NCBI GenBank assembly: GCA_937927775.1
Contig: CALBEF010000061.1
Location: 1 to 37,393, forward strand
Direction: 5' to 3'
Length of the DNA: 37,393 nucleotides
DNA from: an uncultured Anaerolineae bacterium
Lineage (GTDB): Bacteria; Chloroflexota; Anaerolineae; J036; Brachytrichaceae
Of the stretch, positions 23,231 through 32,072 are shown one piece after another. The stretch's first letter is position 1. Each line of letters begins with the position of its first letter. A program made the translations under genes and the position numbers. The notes under the pieces were generated by a model. The model searched no databases, was not told the DNA's origin, and saw only the letters and a list, made by a program, of their open reading frames with translations.

Positions 23231-24307
23231 ATGAGCAAACCACGATGCACGATTGTCGGGGGCACTGGCTACACCGGCGGCGAGCTGCTGCGCCTGCTCA
23301 GCTTTCATCCCCATGCCGAGGCGACACAGATCACCTCGCGCTCGCGCATGGGCGAGTACGCGCATGCCGTTCACCCCAACCTGCGCGGGGTGACCAACCT
23401 GCAATTCATCCGGCCCGAAGACGCGCAGCACAGCGATGTCGTCTTTCTGTGCCTGCCGCACGGCGAGGCGAGCGCGCAGATCGAGCGGTGGGCCGGCCTG
23501 GCCGAGCGCGTCATCGACCTGAGCGCCGATTTCCGCCTGCGCGACCTGGCCGCCTACAAACGCTGGTATGGGCACGACCACCCCGCCCCGCGCTGGGTAG
23601 AGCAGTTCGTCTACGGCCTGCCGGAACTGACCCGCGAGCAATTGAAAGGGGCGCGCTATGCCAGCGGGGTGGGCTGCAACGCCACCGCGACCAATCTGGC
23701 GCTGCTGCCGCTGGTCAAAGCCGGCCTGATCGACTGGTCGCTGCCGATCGTGGCTGATGTGAAAGTGGGCAGCAGCGAAGGCGGGGCAGAATCGTCTCCG
23801 GCTTCGCATCACCCTGAACGCAGTGGCGCGGTGCGCTCGTATGCGCCGGCCGGCCACCGCCACACCGCCGAGGTCGAGCAGATGGTCAGCGCAGTGACAG
23901 GCAACGCCCAATCGTCAATCGTCAATCGTCAATCGTCAATTCACATGTCCGTCACCTCTATCGAGATGGTGCGCGGGGTGCTGGCGACGGTGCATGTGTT
24001 CCTGAAAGAGCCGGCGCAGGAGAAAACGCTGTGGAAGGCGTTCCGCGACTGTTATCGCAATGAGCCGTTCGTGCGGATCGTCAAAAGCAGCGTTGGCATT
24101 TTCCGCGCGCCGGAGCCGAAGATTCTGGCCGGCAGCAACTGGGCAGATGTGGGCTTTGCGCTCAGCGAAGACGGGCGCAAGGCCACGCTGTTGTGCGCCA
24201 TCGACAACCTGATGAAAGGCGCCGCCGGCTCGGCCGTGCAGTGCCTGAACGTGATGATGGGCTGGGACGAACGGGCCGGGCTGGCGTTTCCGGGATTGCA
24301 TCCGTAG
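23231..24307 (+). CDS. lysY: LysY: LysW-aminoadipyl (or N-acetylglutamyl) phosphate reductase
   Basis: NADPH-dependent reductase of the ArgC/LysY family, 358 residues. The nucleotide-binding motif is VGGTGYTGGELLRLL at the N-terminus. The catalytic Cys149 is in GVGCNATATNL. APAGHRHTAEVEQ and the tail LKGAAGSAVQCLNVMMGW (LMKGAAGSAVQ) are standard family motifs. The start at 23231 (MSKPRCTIVGG) follows a repeat tract and has no ribosome binding site. Odd: codons 227-238 (QSSIVNRQSSIH) are encoded by 4.5 copies of the heptamer CGTCAAT, inserted in frame between the VSAVTG region and SVTSIEMVRGVLATVH. Family members are expected to lack this stretch. The gene is otherwise intact and presumably active. 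Confidence 0.94.
   Translation: MSKPRCTIVGGTGYTGGELLRLLSFHPHAEATQITSRSRMGEYAHAVHPNLRGVTNLQFIRPEDAQHSDVVFLCLPHGEASAQIERWAGLAERVIDLSADFRLRDLAAYKRWYGHDHPAPRWVEQFVYGLPELTREQLKGARYASGVGCNATATNLALLPLVKAGLIDWSLPIVADVKVGSSEGGAESSPASHHPERSGAVRSYAPAGHRHTAEVEQMVSAVTGNAQSSIVNRQSSIHMSVTSIEMVRGVLATVHVFLKEPAQEKTLWKAFRDCYRNEPFVRIVKSSVGIFRAPEPKILAGSNWADVGFALSEDGRKATLLCAIDNLMKGAAGSAVQCLNVMMGWDERAGLAFPGLHP
23909..23943. repeat. 7-bp tandem repeat tract inside the lysY coding region
   Basis: About 4.5 copies of CAATCGT in direct order. Length is compatible with keeping the reading frame. Same unit class as the lysW-lysX tract. Confidence 0.9.
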
Positions 24308-24316
24308 ACTTCGCTG

Positions 24317-24341
24317 AATTAGCCAGGCGCCTGGTCTAATT
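24317..24341. promoter_or_regulatory. 25-bp palindrome upstream of the toxin-antitoxin genes (candidate operator)
   Basis: AATTAG, CCAGGCGCCTGG, T, CTAATT: 12 bp of perfect palindrome flanked by inverted AATTAG/CTAATT arms. It lies 18 bp before the antitoxin ATG and 9 bp after the lysY stop. It fits an autoregulatory operator for a Phd-type antitoxin; an RNA hairpin is the alternative. Confidence 0.65.
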
Positions 24342-24359
24342 GAGGTCGAGGTGAGACCG

Positions 24360-24596
24360 ATGGCAGTGACCGTCAATATCCACGAAGCGAAGACAAACCT
24401 CTCCCGGCTTCTGGCGCGGGTCAGCGCCGGCGAAGAGATCATCATCACGCGCGCCGGCACACCCGTGGCGCGACTTGTAGCCATCAATCCCAAACCCAGG
24501 CAGCGCAAGCTGGGCAGCGCTGCGGGCAAAATCCACATTGCGCCCGATTTCGACGCTCCTCTCCCTGAGGAAGTGCTGGCGGAGTTCGAGAAGTGA
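24360..24596 (+). CDS. Phd/YefM family antitoxin
   Basis: 78 residues, starting MAVTVNIHEAKTNLSRLLARV, the classical Phd/YefM DNA-binding N-terminus (helix, then EEIIITRAGTPVARLV as the beta wing). The C-terminal part (KIHIAPDFDAPLPEEVLAEF) is the type that wraps around a VapC-like toxin. GAGGTGAG lies about 8 bases before ATG 24360. It overlaps the toxin start as GTGA. It probably neutralises the toxin and represses the pair at the palindrome just upstream. Confidence 0.93.
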   Translation: MAVTVNIHEAKTNLSRLLARVSAGEEIIITRAGTPVARLVAINPKPRQRKLGSAAGKIHIAPDFDAPLPEEVLAEFEK

Positions 24597-24979
24597 AAGC
24601 CCTGCTTGACACGCATGTCTTTCTGTGGGCTATCAACGAACCCAATCGCCTGTCACCTGCCGCAAGGGCAATCGTGGCTGACGCTGACAACGCTCTCTTC
24701 TTCAGCGCAGCAAGCGCGTGGGAGATCGCCATCAAGATTCAGCCTGGCAAGCTCAAGTTGCCGGAGCAGGCTGAAACCTATATTCTTCGCCACATGTCGA
24801 CTGCTTCGATCGACCCTTTGCCGGTTGAATTGAGCCACGCGCTGCGCGTGGCCTCCCTGCCACCGCATCACCGAGATCCGTTCGACCGTTTGCTGGTTGC
24901 TCAGGCACAGCAGGAAAAGTTGTTGATCATCACGGCTGATCCATTGATCGGTCAGTACGCAGTCAAGGTCATCTGGTAG
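24593..24979 (+). CDS. PIN-domain toxin (VapC-like)
   Basis: 128 residues. A PIN-domain ribonuclease: the acidic site is Asp in LLDTHVFLW, Glu in SAASAWEIAIK, Asp in HRDPFDRLLVAQA and Asp in ITADPLIG. It starts with GTG at 24593 inside the antitoxin stop (GTGA), so translation is coupled. It is followed by LysZ after 12 bp, so the pair is embedded within the lys operon in the same direction. RNA target unknown. Confidence 0.93.
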   Translation: MKALLDTHVFLWAINEPNRLSPAARAIVADADNALFFSAASAWEIAIKIQPGKLKLPEQAETYILRHMSTASIDPLPVELSHALRVASLPPHHRDPFDRLLVAQAQQEKLLIITADPLIGQYAVKVIW

Positions 24980-24991
24980 CTGGAGAGAATG

Positions 24992-25807
24992 ATGCAGGAT
25001 ATCATCGTCGTCAAAGTTGGCGGATCAGCCGGCGTGAACTACGACCTGGTGTGCGATGACATCGCCGCGCTGGTCAGGGCCGGCCGGCGCGTCGTGCTCG
25101 TTCACGGCGGATCGGGCGAGACGAATACGCTATCTGAAAAGCTGGGCAGGCCGCCGCGCATTCTGACCTCGCCGCAGGGCTTCACCTCGCGCTACACCGA
25201 CGCCGAGACAATGGACATCTTTGCGATGGCGATCGCCGGCAAAATGAACACGCGCATGGTCGAGCGGCTGCTGCGGCGCGGCGTGAATGCCATTGGGTTG
25301 AGCGGCATCGACGGCCGGCTGCTGGAAGGGCCGCGCAAAGCCAGCGTGCGCGCCGTGATCGATGGCCGGCAGGTGCTGGTGCGCGACGACTACACCGGCA
25401 AAGTGGAGAAGGTGAACGCGCCGCTGCTGCGGCTGCTGCTGGACGCCGGCTACACGCCGGTGGTCTGCCCGCCGGCGGCCAGCACCGAGGGCGAAGCAAT
25501 CAACGTGGATGGCGACCGCGCGGCGGCCATGATCGCTTCGGCGCTGGGGGCAAAGCAACTCGTCATTCTCTCGAACGTGCCGGGGTTGCTGCGCCAATTC
25601 CCCGACGAGAACACCCTCATCCCGCGCATCCGCTATGGCGAACTGGAGCAGGCGCTGTCGTTTGCCGAGGGGCGCATGAAGAAGAAAGTGCTGGGCGCCA
25701 GTGAGGCCATCGTCGGCGGCGTGGCACAGGTGGTCTTTGCCGATGGTCGTGTGCCCGGCTGCGTGCAGGCGGCGATGGCCGGCGCCGGGACAGTGATAGA
25801 GCGGTGA
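24992..25807 (+). CDS. lysZ: LysZ: LysW-aminoadipate (N-acetylglutamate-type) kinase
   Basis: Amino-acid kinase family, 271 residues, which phosphorylates the side carboxyl of the LysW-bound amino acid for reduction by LysY. Motifs: VVKVGGSAGVNY (phosphate loop), VLVHGGSGETN, GLSGIDGRLLEG, INVDGDRAAAMIASAL and GRMKKKVLGASEAIVGGVAQVV near the C-terminus. The ATG at 24992 is favoured because GGAGAG lies 6-8 bases upstream; ATG 24989 is one codon earlier. LysZ lies after the toxin-antitoxin pair, separated from lysY by about 680 bp, which is unusual since the two are commonly adjacent. Confidence 0.95.
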   Translation: MQDIIVVKVGGSAGVNYDLVCDDIAALVRAGRRVVLVHGGSGETNTLSEKLGRPPRILTSPQGFTSRYTDAETMDIFAMAIAGKMNTRMVERLLRRGVNAIGLSGIDGRLLEGPRKASVRAVIDGRQVLVRDDYTGKVEKVNAPLLRLLLDAGYTPVVCPPAASTEGEAINVDGDRAAAMIASALGAKQLVILSNVPGLLRQFPDENTLIPRIRYGELEQALSFAEGRMKKKVLGASEAIVGGVAQVVFADGRVPGCVQAAMAGAGTVIER

Positions 25808-25824
25808 GAGGAGAGGGCGTGTTT

Positions 25825-25890
25825 CGTATTGCGTATTGCGTATTGCGTATTGCGTAGTGCGTATTGCGTAGTGCGTAATGCGTAGTGCGT
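25825..25890. repeat. 7-bp tandem repeat tract, left arm (GCGTATT class)
   Basis: Nine or more units of CGTATTG with variants CGTAGTG and CGTAATG. It begins about 17 bp after the lysZ stop. It is the inverse complement of the tract at 26335-26370. Confidence 0.9.
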
Positions 25891-25902
25891 GGAGGCCCAG
25901 GC

Positions 25903-26334
25903 ATGAACTATGAGGAATGGGAGAAGACGGTGCCGCCCACGATTACCGGCGATAGTTTGTGGAAGATGCGGGTTTATCGGCTGGCGCTGTTTGCTGGCGA
26001 CATCGGATGGCATGACGTGACAAAGCTTTCGATGGACAGACGCACCCTCTCTCTGAGCGACCAGCTCAACCGCGCGCTGGGTTCGATCAGCGCCAATCTC
26101 GCTGAGGGTTACAGCCGCTGCTCCGGCAAGGATCAGGCCAGGATGCATGAATATGCGCTCGGCTCGGCCAGAGAAAGCCGCGACTGGTACTGGAAAGCCA
26201 GGCATATCCTCGGCGAGGAAGTTGTCACACATCGTCTCGATCTGCTCACTCAAATCATTCGTCTTCTTCTCGTCATCGTGCCGGCAGAACGCGCCGCCAC
26301 TCTGCGCGACGACCCCGCCGACTACAACGCCTGA
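25903..26334 (+). CDS. four-helix-bundle protein (S23/23S-rRNA-IVP family), type B
   Basis: 143 residues, mainly alpha. Signature: LNRALGSISANLAEGYSRCS, then MHEYALGSARESRDWYWKARHIL, the second subgroup of the four-helix-bundle family. It shares fold motifs but little identity with the type A copy at 22797. ATG 25903 (MNYEEWEKTV) is chosen because the reading frame upstream is inside the repeat. It lies between lysZ and lysJ in the operon direction, bracketed by inverted heptamer tracts (25825-25890, 26335-26370), the right one starting immediately after its TGA. Function unknown. Confidence 0.88.
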   Translation: MNYEEWEKTVPPTITGDSLWKMRVYRLALFAGDIGWHDVTKLSMDRRTLSLSDQLNRALGSISANLAEGYSRCSGKDQARMHEYALGSARESRDWYWKARHILGEEVVTHRLDLLTQIIRLLLVIVPAERAATLRDDPADYNA

Positions 26335-26370
26335 TACCCAATACGCAACACGCAATACGCAATACGCACC
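26335..26370. repeat. 7-bp tandem repeat tract, right arm (CAATACG class)
   Basis: CAATACG, CAACACG, CAATACG, CAATACG, directly after the four-helix-bundle stop and 10 bp before lysJ. Inverse of the left arm. Confidence 0.88.
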
Positions 26371-26379
26371 AGGCACACC

Positions 26380-27537
<1,158 letters not shown>

Positions 27538-27539
27538 GC

Positions 27540-28631
27540 ATGATCGAACTTCTCGAACAGTGTGTGCGCATCCCGTCGCTCAGCGGCGAAGAGGGCGCGG
27601 TAGCCGAGTTTCTGCGCGACCAGATGGCGGCGCGCGGGTTCGAGCGCGCGTTCATCGACGAAGTTGGCAACGCTGTGGGCATCCTGGGGAATGGATCGCG
27701 CCAACTGGTGATGCTGGGGCACATGGACACGGTGGGCGGCGAGGTGCCGGTGCGCTACGAGGACGGCAAGCTGTACGGGCGCGGCACGGTCGATGCCAAG
27801 GGGCCGCTGTGCGCGTTCATCCTGGCTGCGGAGCGCGTGGGGAAATGGCTGCGCGCGGATGCGCCGCCGCAGGCCGGCGAGTGGCAAATTGTGGTGATTG
27901 GGGCGATACAGGAAGAAGCCCTCACGTCCGCCGGCGCGCGCCATGTTGCGCGCCAGTACAAGCCGGCTCTGTGCATCATCGGCGAACCGAGCGGCGTCAA
28001 CGGCATCACGCTGGGGTATAAAGGCCGGCTGCTGGTTGAAGCGCATTTCGAGATGCCGGCGCGCCATACCGCCGCGCCCGGCCCCGGTGTCGCCGAAAAC
28101 GCCGTGCAGTTGTGGAACTGGATCGAGGCGCGCGCGCGCGCCTACAACGCCGACAAGCCCAGGGTTTTCGATCAGATCACCCCTTCGCTGCGCGCCATCT
28201 GCTCGGACACCGACGACCTGAGCGACTGGTGCGACATGCTGATCGGGTTTCGGCTCCCGCCGGAGTTCGGGCCGGACGCGATGACGAAAGAGATCGATCA
28301 GTGGCTGATCGCTTCACCCATCGGGAGGGGCGATGATTCTGTGGAGGTCAGGCACAAAGGCGCAGAACTGGCCTATCGCGTCTCAAAAGACACACCCCTG
28401 GCGCGCGCGTTCGTGGACGCCATCCGCGCCGAGGGGCTGCGGCCGGCGTTCAAACACAAGACCGGCACCGCCGATTTCAACGTTGTCGGGCCGGCCTGGA
28501 ACGTGCCCATCGTCGCCTACGGCCCCGGCGACTCTGCGCTTGATCACACGCCGGATGAGCGCGTGTCCATCGCCGAGTTCGAACAGAGTGTTCGCGTATT
28601 GGAGCGGGTCATCAAAACACTGATCGCGTGA
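27540..28631 (+). CDS. lysK: LysK: LysW-lysine (N-acetylornithine-type) hydrolase
   Basis: An M20-family metallohydrolase, 363 residues, that releases lysine (or ornithine) from the LysW carrier. Motifs: MLGHMDTVGGEV (His69-x-Asp, metal), GRGTVDAKGPLCAF (bridging Asp), IGAIQEEALTSAGARH (catalytic Glu and metal Glu) and IIGEPSGVNGITLGYKGRLL. The C-terminal metal His lies in GDSALDHTPDERVSI. It follows lysJ after 2 bp. The next gene is 109 bp away across an octamer repeat tract. Confidence 0.95.
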   Translation: MIELLEQCVRIPSLSGEEGAVAEFLRDQMAARGFERAFIDEVGNAVGILGNGSRQLVMLGHMDTVGGEVPVRYEDGKLYGRGTVDAKGPLCAFILAAERVGKWLRADAPPQAGEWQIVVIGAIQEEALTSAGARHVARQYKPALCIIGEPSGVNGITLGYKGRLLVEAHFEMPARHTAAPGPGVAENAVQLWNWIEARARAYNADKPRVFDQITPSLRAICSDTDDLSDWCDMLIGFRLPPEFGPDAMTKEIDQWLIASPIGRGDDSVEVRHKGAELAYRVSKDTPLARAFVDAIRAEGLRPAFKHKTGTADFNVVGPAWNVPIVAYGPGDSALDHTPDERVSIAEFEQSVRVLERVIKTLIA

Positions 28632-28649
28632 GGGGCGGTTCAGGTTGGC

Positions 28650-28745
28650 AAGGTGACAGGGTGACAGGGTGAACAGTTGACTCAATGGCTCAATGGCTCA
28701 ATGGCTCAATCACTCAATCACTCAATCACCCAATGATCGAATGGC
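28650..28745. repeat. 8-bp tandem repeat tract between lysK and the homocitrate-synthase-like gene
   Basis: Period-8 units: AGGGTGAC-type at the left end, then TCAATGGC three times, TCAATCAC three times, CCAATGAT and CGAATGGC. No partner arm of opposite orientation lies nearby, so this is a solo tract. The start codon at 28741 lies in its last unit. Confidence 0.88.
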
Positions 28746-30075
28746 CATGAAACTGCGTTATCAGGACTATCAGCCGCGCGCGCTGGAGATCATCGACACC
28801 ACGCTGCGCGAAGGGTCGCAGACCTCGCTGCTGCACGACCATTACAAATACTTCTTCACCACATCAGACAAGGTGGAAATCACGCGCGCGCTGATCACCT
28901 ACGGCGTCAAGTTCATCGAGACCTTCGCGCCGAACATCAGCGCGCAGGAAGCGGACGACTTCGCGGCAGTCAGGGCGGCGCGCGACGAGATGGTGCTGCA
29001 GCGCGGTTACACCTTCCTGCTGGCGCACGTGCGCTGCCACCCGGCCGATATCGAAGCGGCGATCAACGCCGGCGCCGACGGCCTGAACATGTACATCGGC
29101 ACATCCGACACGGCCCGCAACCACAGCCACGGCCACGCGCTGGACGAAATTATCCGGCGCGCCCGCGCGCTCGTCGAAGACGTGCGGCGCAACCATCCCG
29201 ATCTCATTGTGCGCTTCAGCGGCGAAGACGCCTTCCGCACACGGGAAGAAGACTTGTTTCGCGTGTACGACGAACTGGCGCCGCTGGTGCATCGGTTCGG
29301 GACGCCGGACACGGTTGGCGTCGCCACACCCGGCGCGGTGCGCCGGCGGGTCGAAGTGTTGCGCGCCCGCTACACCCATGTCGACCTGGAAGGCCACTTC
29401 CACGACGACCGGGGCTTCAGCCTCATCAACGCGCTGGAGGCGGTCAAGTCCGGCATGCGCTACATCCAGACCACGCTGCTTGGCATCGGCGAACGCTCCG
29501 GCATCACCTCCATGACCGCCCTGCTGTTCAACCTGTTTGTGGACAAGCACTACGACAAGCTCGACGGCTATCACCTGCGCGGCTCGTACCCGATCAACGT
29601 GCTGATGGCCGACAAGCTGCGCAAACTGGTGCCATCCAAAGAGCCGGTGAGCCTGACCAATCGCACCCATGCCGCCGGCGTGCATGGCAAGGCAGTCATC
29701 AATTCAACCAGCACGTATGAAGCCAACCCGCTCGACCAGTTTGGCGTGACCGAATCGGAAATCCTGCTCGGGCCGCTCAGCGGATGGAACGTCATCCACT
29801 ACTTCCTGAAAGAGATCTGCGGCTTCAGCATTGATGAAGCCACCGCCAGGGCGATCGCCGCTTCGTTCAAGCAACAGGTCTACAACATCCCGTTCGGCGA
29901 ATCGCCCTCGCGGCTGCTGATCGAGATTGCGGAAAAAGAGTTCGGGCTGAAGCTCATCAGCGTGCCGGAGGAGTACCGGGGCCGCATCGCGCAGAATCTG
30001 ACGGACACCACGCGCAACGGAGAAGTGGGCGAAGTGTCGCACGCCAGCGGCGTCATGCTGCGCTCGAAGCGATAA
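28741..30075 (+). CDS. homocitrate-synthase-like protein (isopropylmalate synthase/HMGL family)
   Basis: A (Re)-type condensing enzyme of the DRE-TIM metallolyase family, 444 residues, expected to join acetyl-CoA to 2-oxoglutarate as the first step of the alpha-aminoadipate route to lysine. Motifs: IIDTTLREGSQTSL (Asp ligand and catalytic Arg), VKFIETFAPNISAQE, VRFSGEDAFRTREEDL, PDTVGVATPGAVRRR and TLLGIGERSGITS. The metal His pair is H-F-H in DLEGHFHDDRG (usually EFHGHND). SLTNRTHAAGVHGKAV is the LeuA/HCS communication-domain-like motif. The ATG at 28741 or 28747 lies in the end of a repeat tract with no ribosome binding site, so translation may be weak or coupled. The family also includes isopropylmalate and citramalate synthases, but this genomic context favours homocitrate. 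The other early AAA-route genes (homoaconitase, homoisocitrate dehydrogenase, LysN) are not in the window. Confidence 0.88.
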   Translation: MAMKLRYQDYQPRALEIIDTTLREGSQTSLLHDHYKYFFTTSDKVEITRALITYGVKFIETFAPNISAQEADDFAAVRAARDEMVLQRGYTFLLAHVRCHPADIEAAINAGADGLNMYIGTSDTARNHSHGHALDEIIRRARALVEDVRRNHPDLIVRFSGEDAFRTREEDLFRVYDELAPLVHRFGTPDTVGVATPGAVRRRVEVLRARYTHVDLEGHFHDDRGFSLINALEAVKSGMRYIQTTLLGIGERSGITSMTALLFNLFVDKHYDKLDGYHLRGSYPINVLMADKLRKLVPSKEPVSLTNRTHAAGVHGKAVINSTSTYEANPLDQFGVTESEILLGPLSGWNVIHYFLKEICGFSIDEATARAIAASFKQQVYNIPFGESPSRLLIEIAEKEFGLKLISVPEEYRGRIAQNLTDTTRNGEVGEVSHASGVMLRSKR

Positions 30076-30118
30076 GCCGTTGTCGCCAGACCGTTCCACT
30101 GTCGCTACAATGCCCGGC

Positions 30119-30880
30119 ATGACAGAGCCATCTACTTCAGCGCGCATCGTGCTGCGCATCCCCGGCCCGTGGGAATCGCACGAGGCGCTGGCGCAGGCGA
30201 TCGAGGCGCACAACAGCGACGCAGCCTTGTCAGGGAATGCGCTGCGCTGCCGCAATCAAACGGCGCGCGCGGAGCTCGTTGAACATGACCCCGACTTGCG
30301 CGATGCTTTTGCGCAAACAGGCCGGCTGTTCAGCGAGACCGATCTGGCAGCCATTGCGGCGCATCGCGGCGCAGTCTACCTGATCGGCGCCGGCGGCTCG
30401 CTGGAAGCCGCGCGCGAGATGATGGAGTTCGCCGATGCGCTGCTGCGGGCCGGCGGCCTGGCAGTGAAAGTCGAGACAGCCGGCGTGGCCCACCGCGCGC
30501 AGGACTGGCTGGCGCAATCGGCGCGCAGGGAGACACATGTCGGCGCATTGTTCATCGCTTATGTGGCGCTGGTGGCGTCGCGTGGCGCGGTCTATTCATG
30601 CGGGATGCATAACCTCGGCTTCCCGGACGCCATTCTGTCAGGCGATTTGCCGCCTCAACAGGCCGGCCAACTCTTGAAAGACTTTCTGATGTATCTGCTG
30701 CACGAACAGCCGGTGTTGACGGACGAGCACACGTTCGCCGTCAGCGATGAGCAGATCAAATTCGGGCTGGCGCGCGAGCCGCGCCCGCTGTTCGCAGCCG
30801 GCGACCTGTTCCACAATCCCTATGGCTGGTGGCGTCTGACGCCGCTGAAGGTTGCGCCATTGTCAGCGCACGCCGCGTGA
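30119..30880 (+). CDS. uncharacterised protein, DUF4261-like (tentative)
   Basis: 253 residues, cytoplasmic. I recognise no catalytic motif. The central part (YLIGAGGSLEAAREMMEFADALLRAGGLAVKVETAGVAHRAQ, residues about 95-135) and SRGAVYSCGMHNLGFPDAIL (about 160-180) are reminiscent of DUF4261 proteins; this is a memory-based match and not certain. The start MTEPSTSARIVLRIP is chosen from several ATGs; a ribosome binding site is not obvious. It follows the homocitrate-synthase-like gene by 43 bp and precedes the queuosine transporter by 38 bp, so it could be in the same transcript. Confidence 0.7.
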   Translation: MTEPSTSARIVLRIPGPWESHEALAQAIEAHNSDAALSGNALRCRNQTARAELVEHDPDLRDAFAQTGRLFSETDLAAIAAHRGAVYLIGAGGSLEAAREMMEFADALLRAGGLAVKVETAGVAHRAQDWLAQSARRETHVGALFIAYVALVASRGAVYSCGMHNLGFPDAILSGDLPPQQAGQLLKDFLMYLLHEQPVLTDEHTFAVSDEQIKFGLAREPRPLFAAGDLFHNPYGWWRLTPLKVAPLSAHAA

Positions 30881-30918
30881 CCCCAATGCAACACGCGCGC
30901 TGACAGGAGTTCACTCTC

Positions 30919-31545
<627 letters not shown>

Positions 31546-31557
31546 GAAAACGAAGCG

Positions 31558-31586
31558 GCGGCCGGTTCGACATGCTCACCGGCCGC
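31558..31586. terminator. hairpin between the transporter gene and the tRNA cluster
   Basis: GCGGCCGGT (31558-31566) pairs with ACCGGCCGC (31578-31586). The plus-strand side lacks a T run, but on the minus strand it is followed by CTTCGTTTTC, so it probably ends the tRNA transcript. Confidence 0.6.
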
Positions 31587-31605
31587 TGGCATCAGATCAA
31601 GTGGA

Positions 31606-31678
31606 TGGACCTGAGGGGATTCGAACCCCTGACCTCCTCAGTGCGATTGAGGCGCTCTCCCAACTGAGCCACAGGCCC
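31606..31678 (-). tRNA. tRNA-Ala (anticodon CGC)
   Basis: Acceptor GGGCCTG/CAGGTCC with the G3-U70 wobble pair that marks tRNA-Ala. Anticodon stem CCTCA/TGAGG with loop ATCGCAC, anticodon CGC (reads GCG). T arm AGGGG/CCCCT, discriminator A; CCA not encoded. Last gene of a three-tRNA operon transcribed leftwards. Confidence 0.94.
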
Positions 31679-31743
31679 TGGAAAAGGATGAAAGAGGAAG
31701 GATGAAGGAAGAAAACCAGTTCCTTCATCCTTCATGCTTGCAA

Positions 31744-31815
31744 AGCGGGCGACGGGATTTGAACCCGCGACCTTCTCCTTGGCAAGGAGACGCTCTACCA
31801 CTGAGCCACACCCGC
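31744..31815 (-). tRNA. tRNA-Gly (anticodon GCC)
   Basis: Acceptor GCGGGTG/CGCCCGC, anticodon stem TCTCC/GGAGA with loop TTGCCAA (GCC), T arm GCGGG/CCCGT, discriminator T. Middle gene of the three-tRNA operon. The gap to tRNA-Ala (31679-31743) contains an imperfect GGATGAA/TTCATCC inverted repeat. Confidence 0.95.
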
Positions 31816-31829
31816 ACTTTGAAACTGAG

Positions 31830-31902
31830 TGCCGACGATCAGTCTCGAACTGATGACCCCACGATTTTCAGTCGTGTGCTCTACCAACTGAGCTACGTCG
31901 GC
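31830..31902 (-). tRNA. tRNA-Phe (anticodon GAA)
   Basis: Acceptor GCCGACG/CGTCGGC, anticodon stem CACGA/TCGTG with loop CTGAAAA (GAA), T arm ATCAG/CTGAT, discriminator A. First gene of the tRNA operon. Confidence 0.95.
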
Positions 31903-31941
31903 GCAATCTATGCGTTCAAGACCAGTCGCGCACGTCTGGCT

Positions 31942-31969
31942 AGTATAGCCCGCTCACAAAGATTGTCAA
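31942..31969 (-). promoter_or_regulatory. promoter of the tRNA-Phe/Gly/Ala operon
   Basis: On the minus strand, TTGACA (31964-31969), 16-bp spacer, TATACT (31942-31947). It stands 40 bp before tRNA-Phe. Confidence 0.85.
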
Positions 31970-31998
31970 GCGACAAATTTTAGCCGTTTTAGCCCATC

Positions 31999-32072
31999 AA
32001 GAGCCTGTCCCGATAGATGCCGGACTTCTCAGAGAAGTCCGGCATCTTGAGCGCCTGCCGAGACAGGCTCTT
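31999..32072. repeat. nested inverted repeat (74 bp), possible mobile or MITE-like element
   Basis: Outer arms AAGAGCCTGTC (31999-32009) and GACAGGCTCTT (32062-32072). Inner near-perfect palindrome GATGCCGGACTTCTC / GAGAAGTCCGGCATC (15 bp each, 1-nt centre, 32016-32046). No coding. It lies between the tRNA promoter and a secreted-protein gene. Confidence 0.75.

Noticed and set aside
25825..25890. CRISPR array
   Set aside because: The repeats are 7 bp head-to-tail with no spacers, so they are short tandem repeats.
30881..30918. preQ1 riboswitch before the queuosine-precursor transporter
   Set aside because: The 38-bp gap is too short and no pseudoknot-like pairing with the ribosome binding site could be found.
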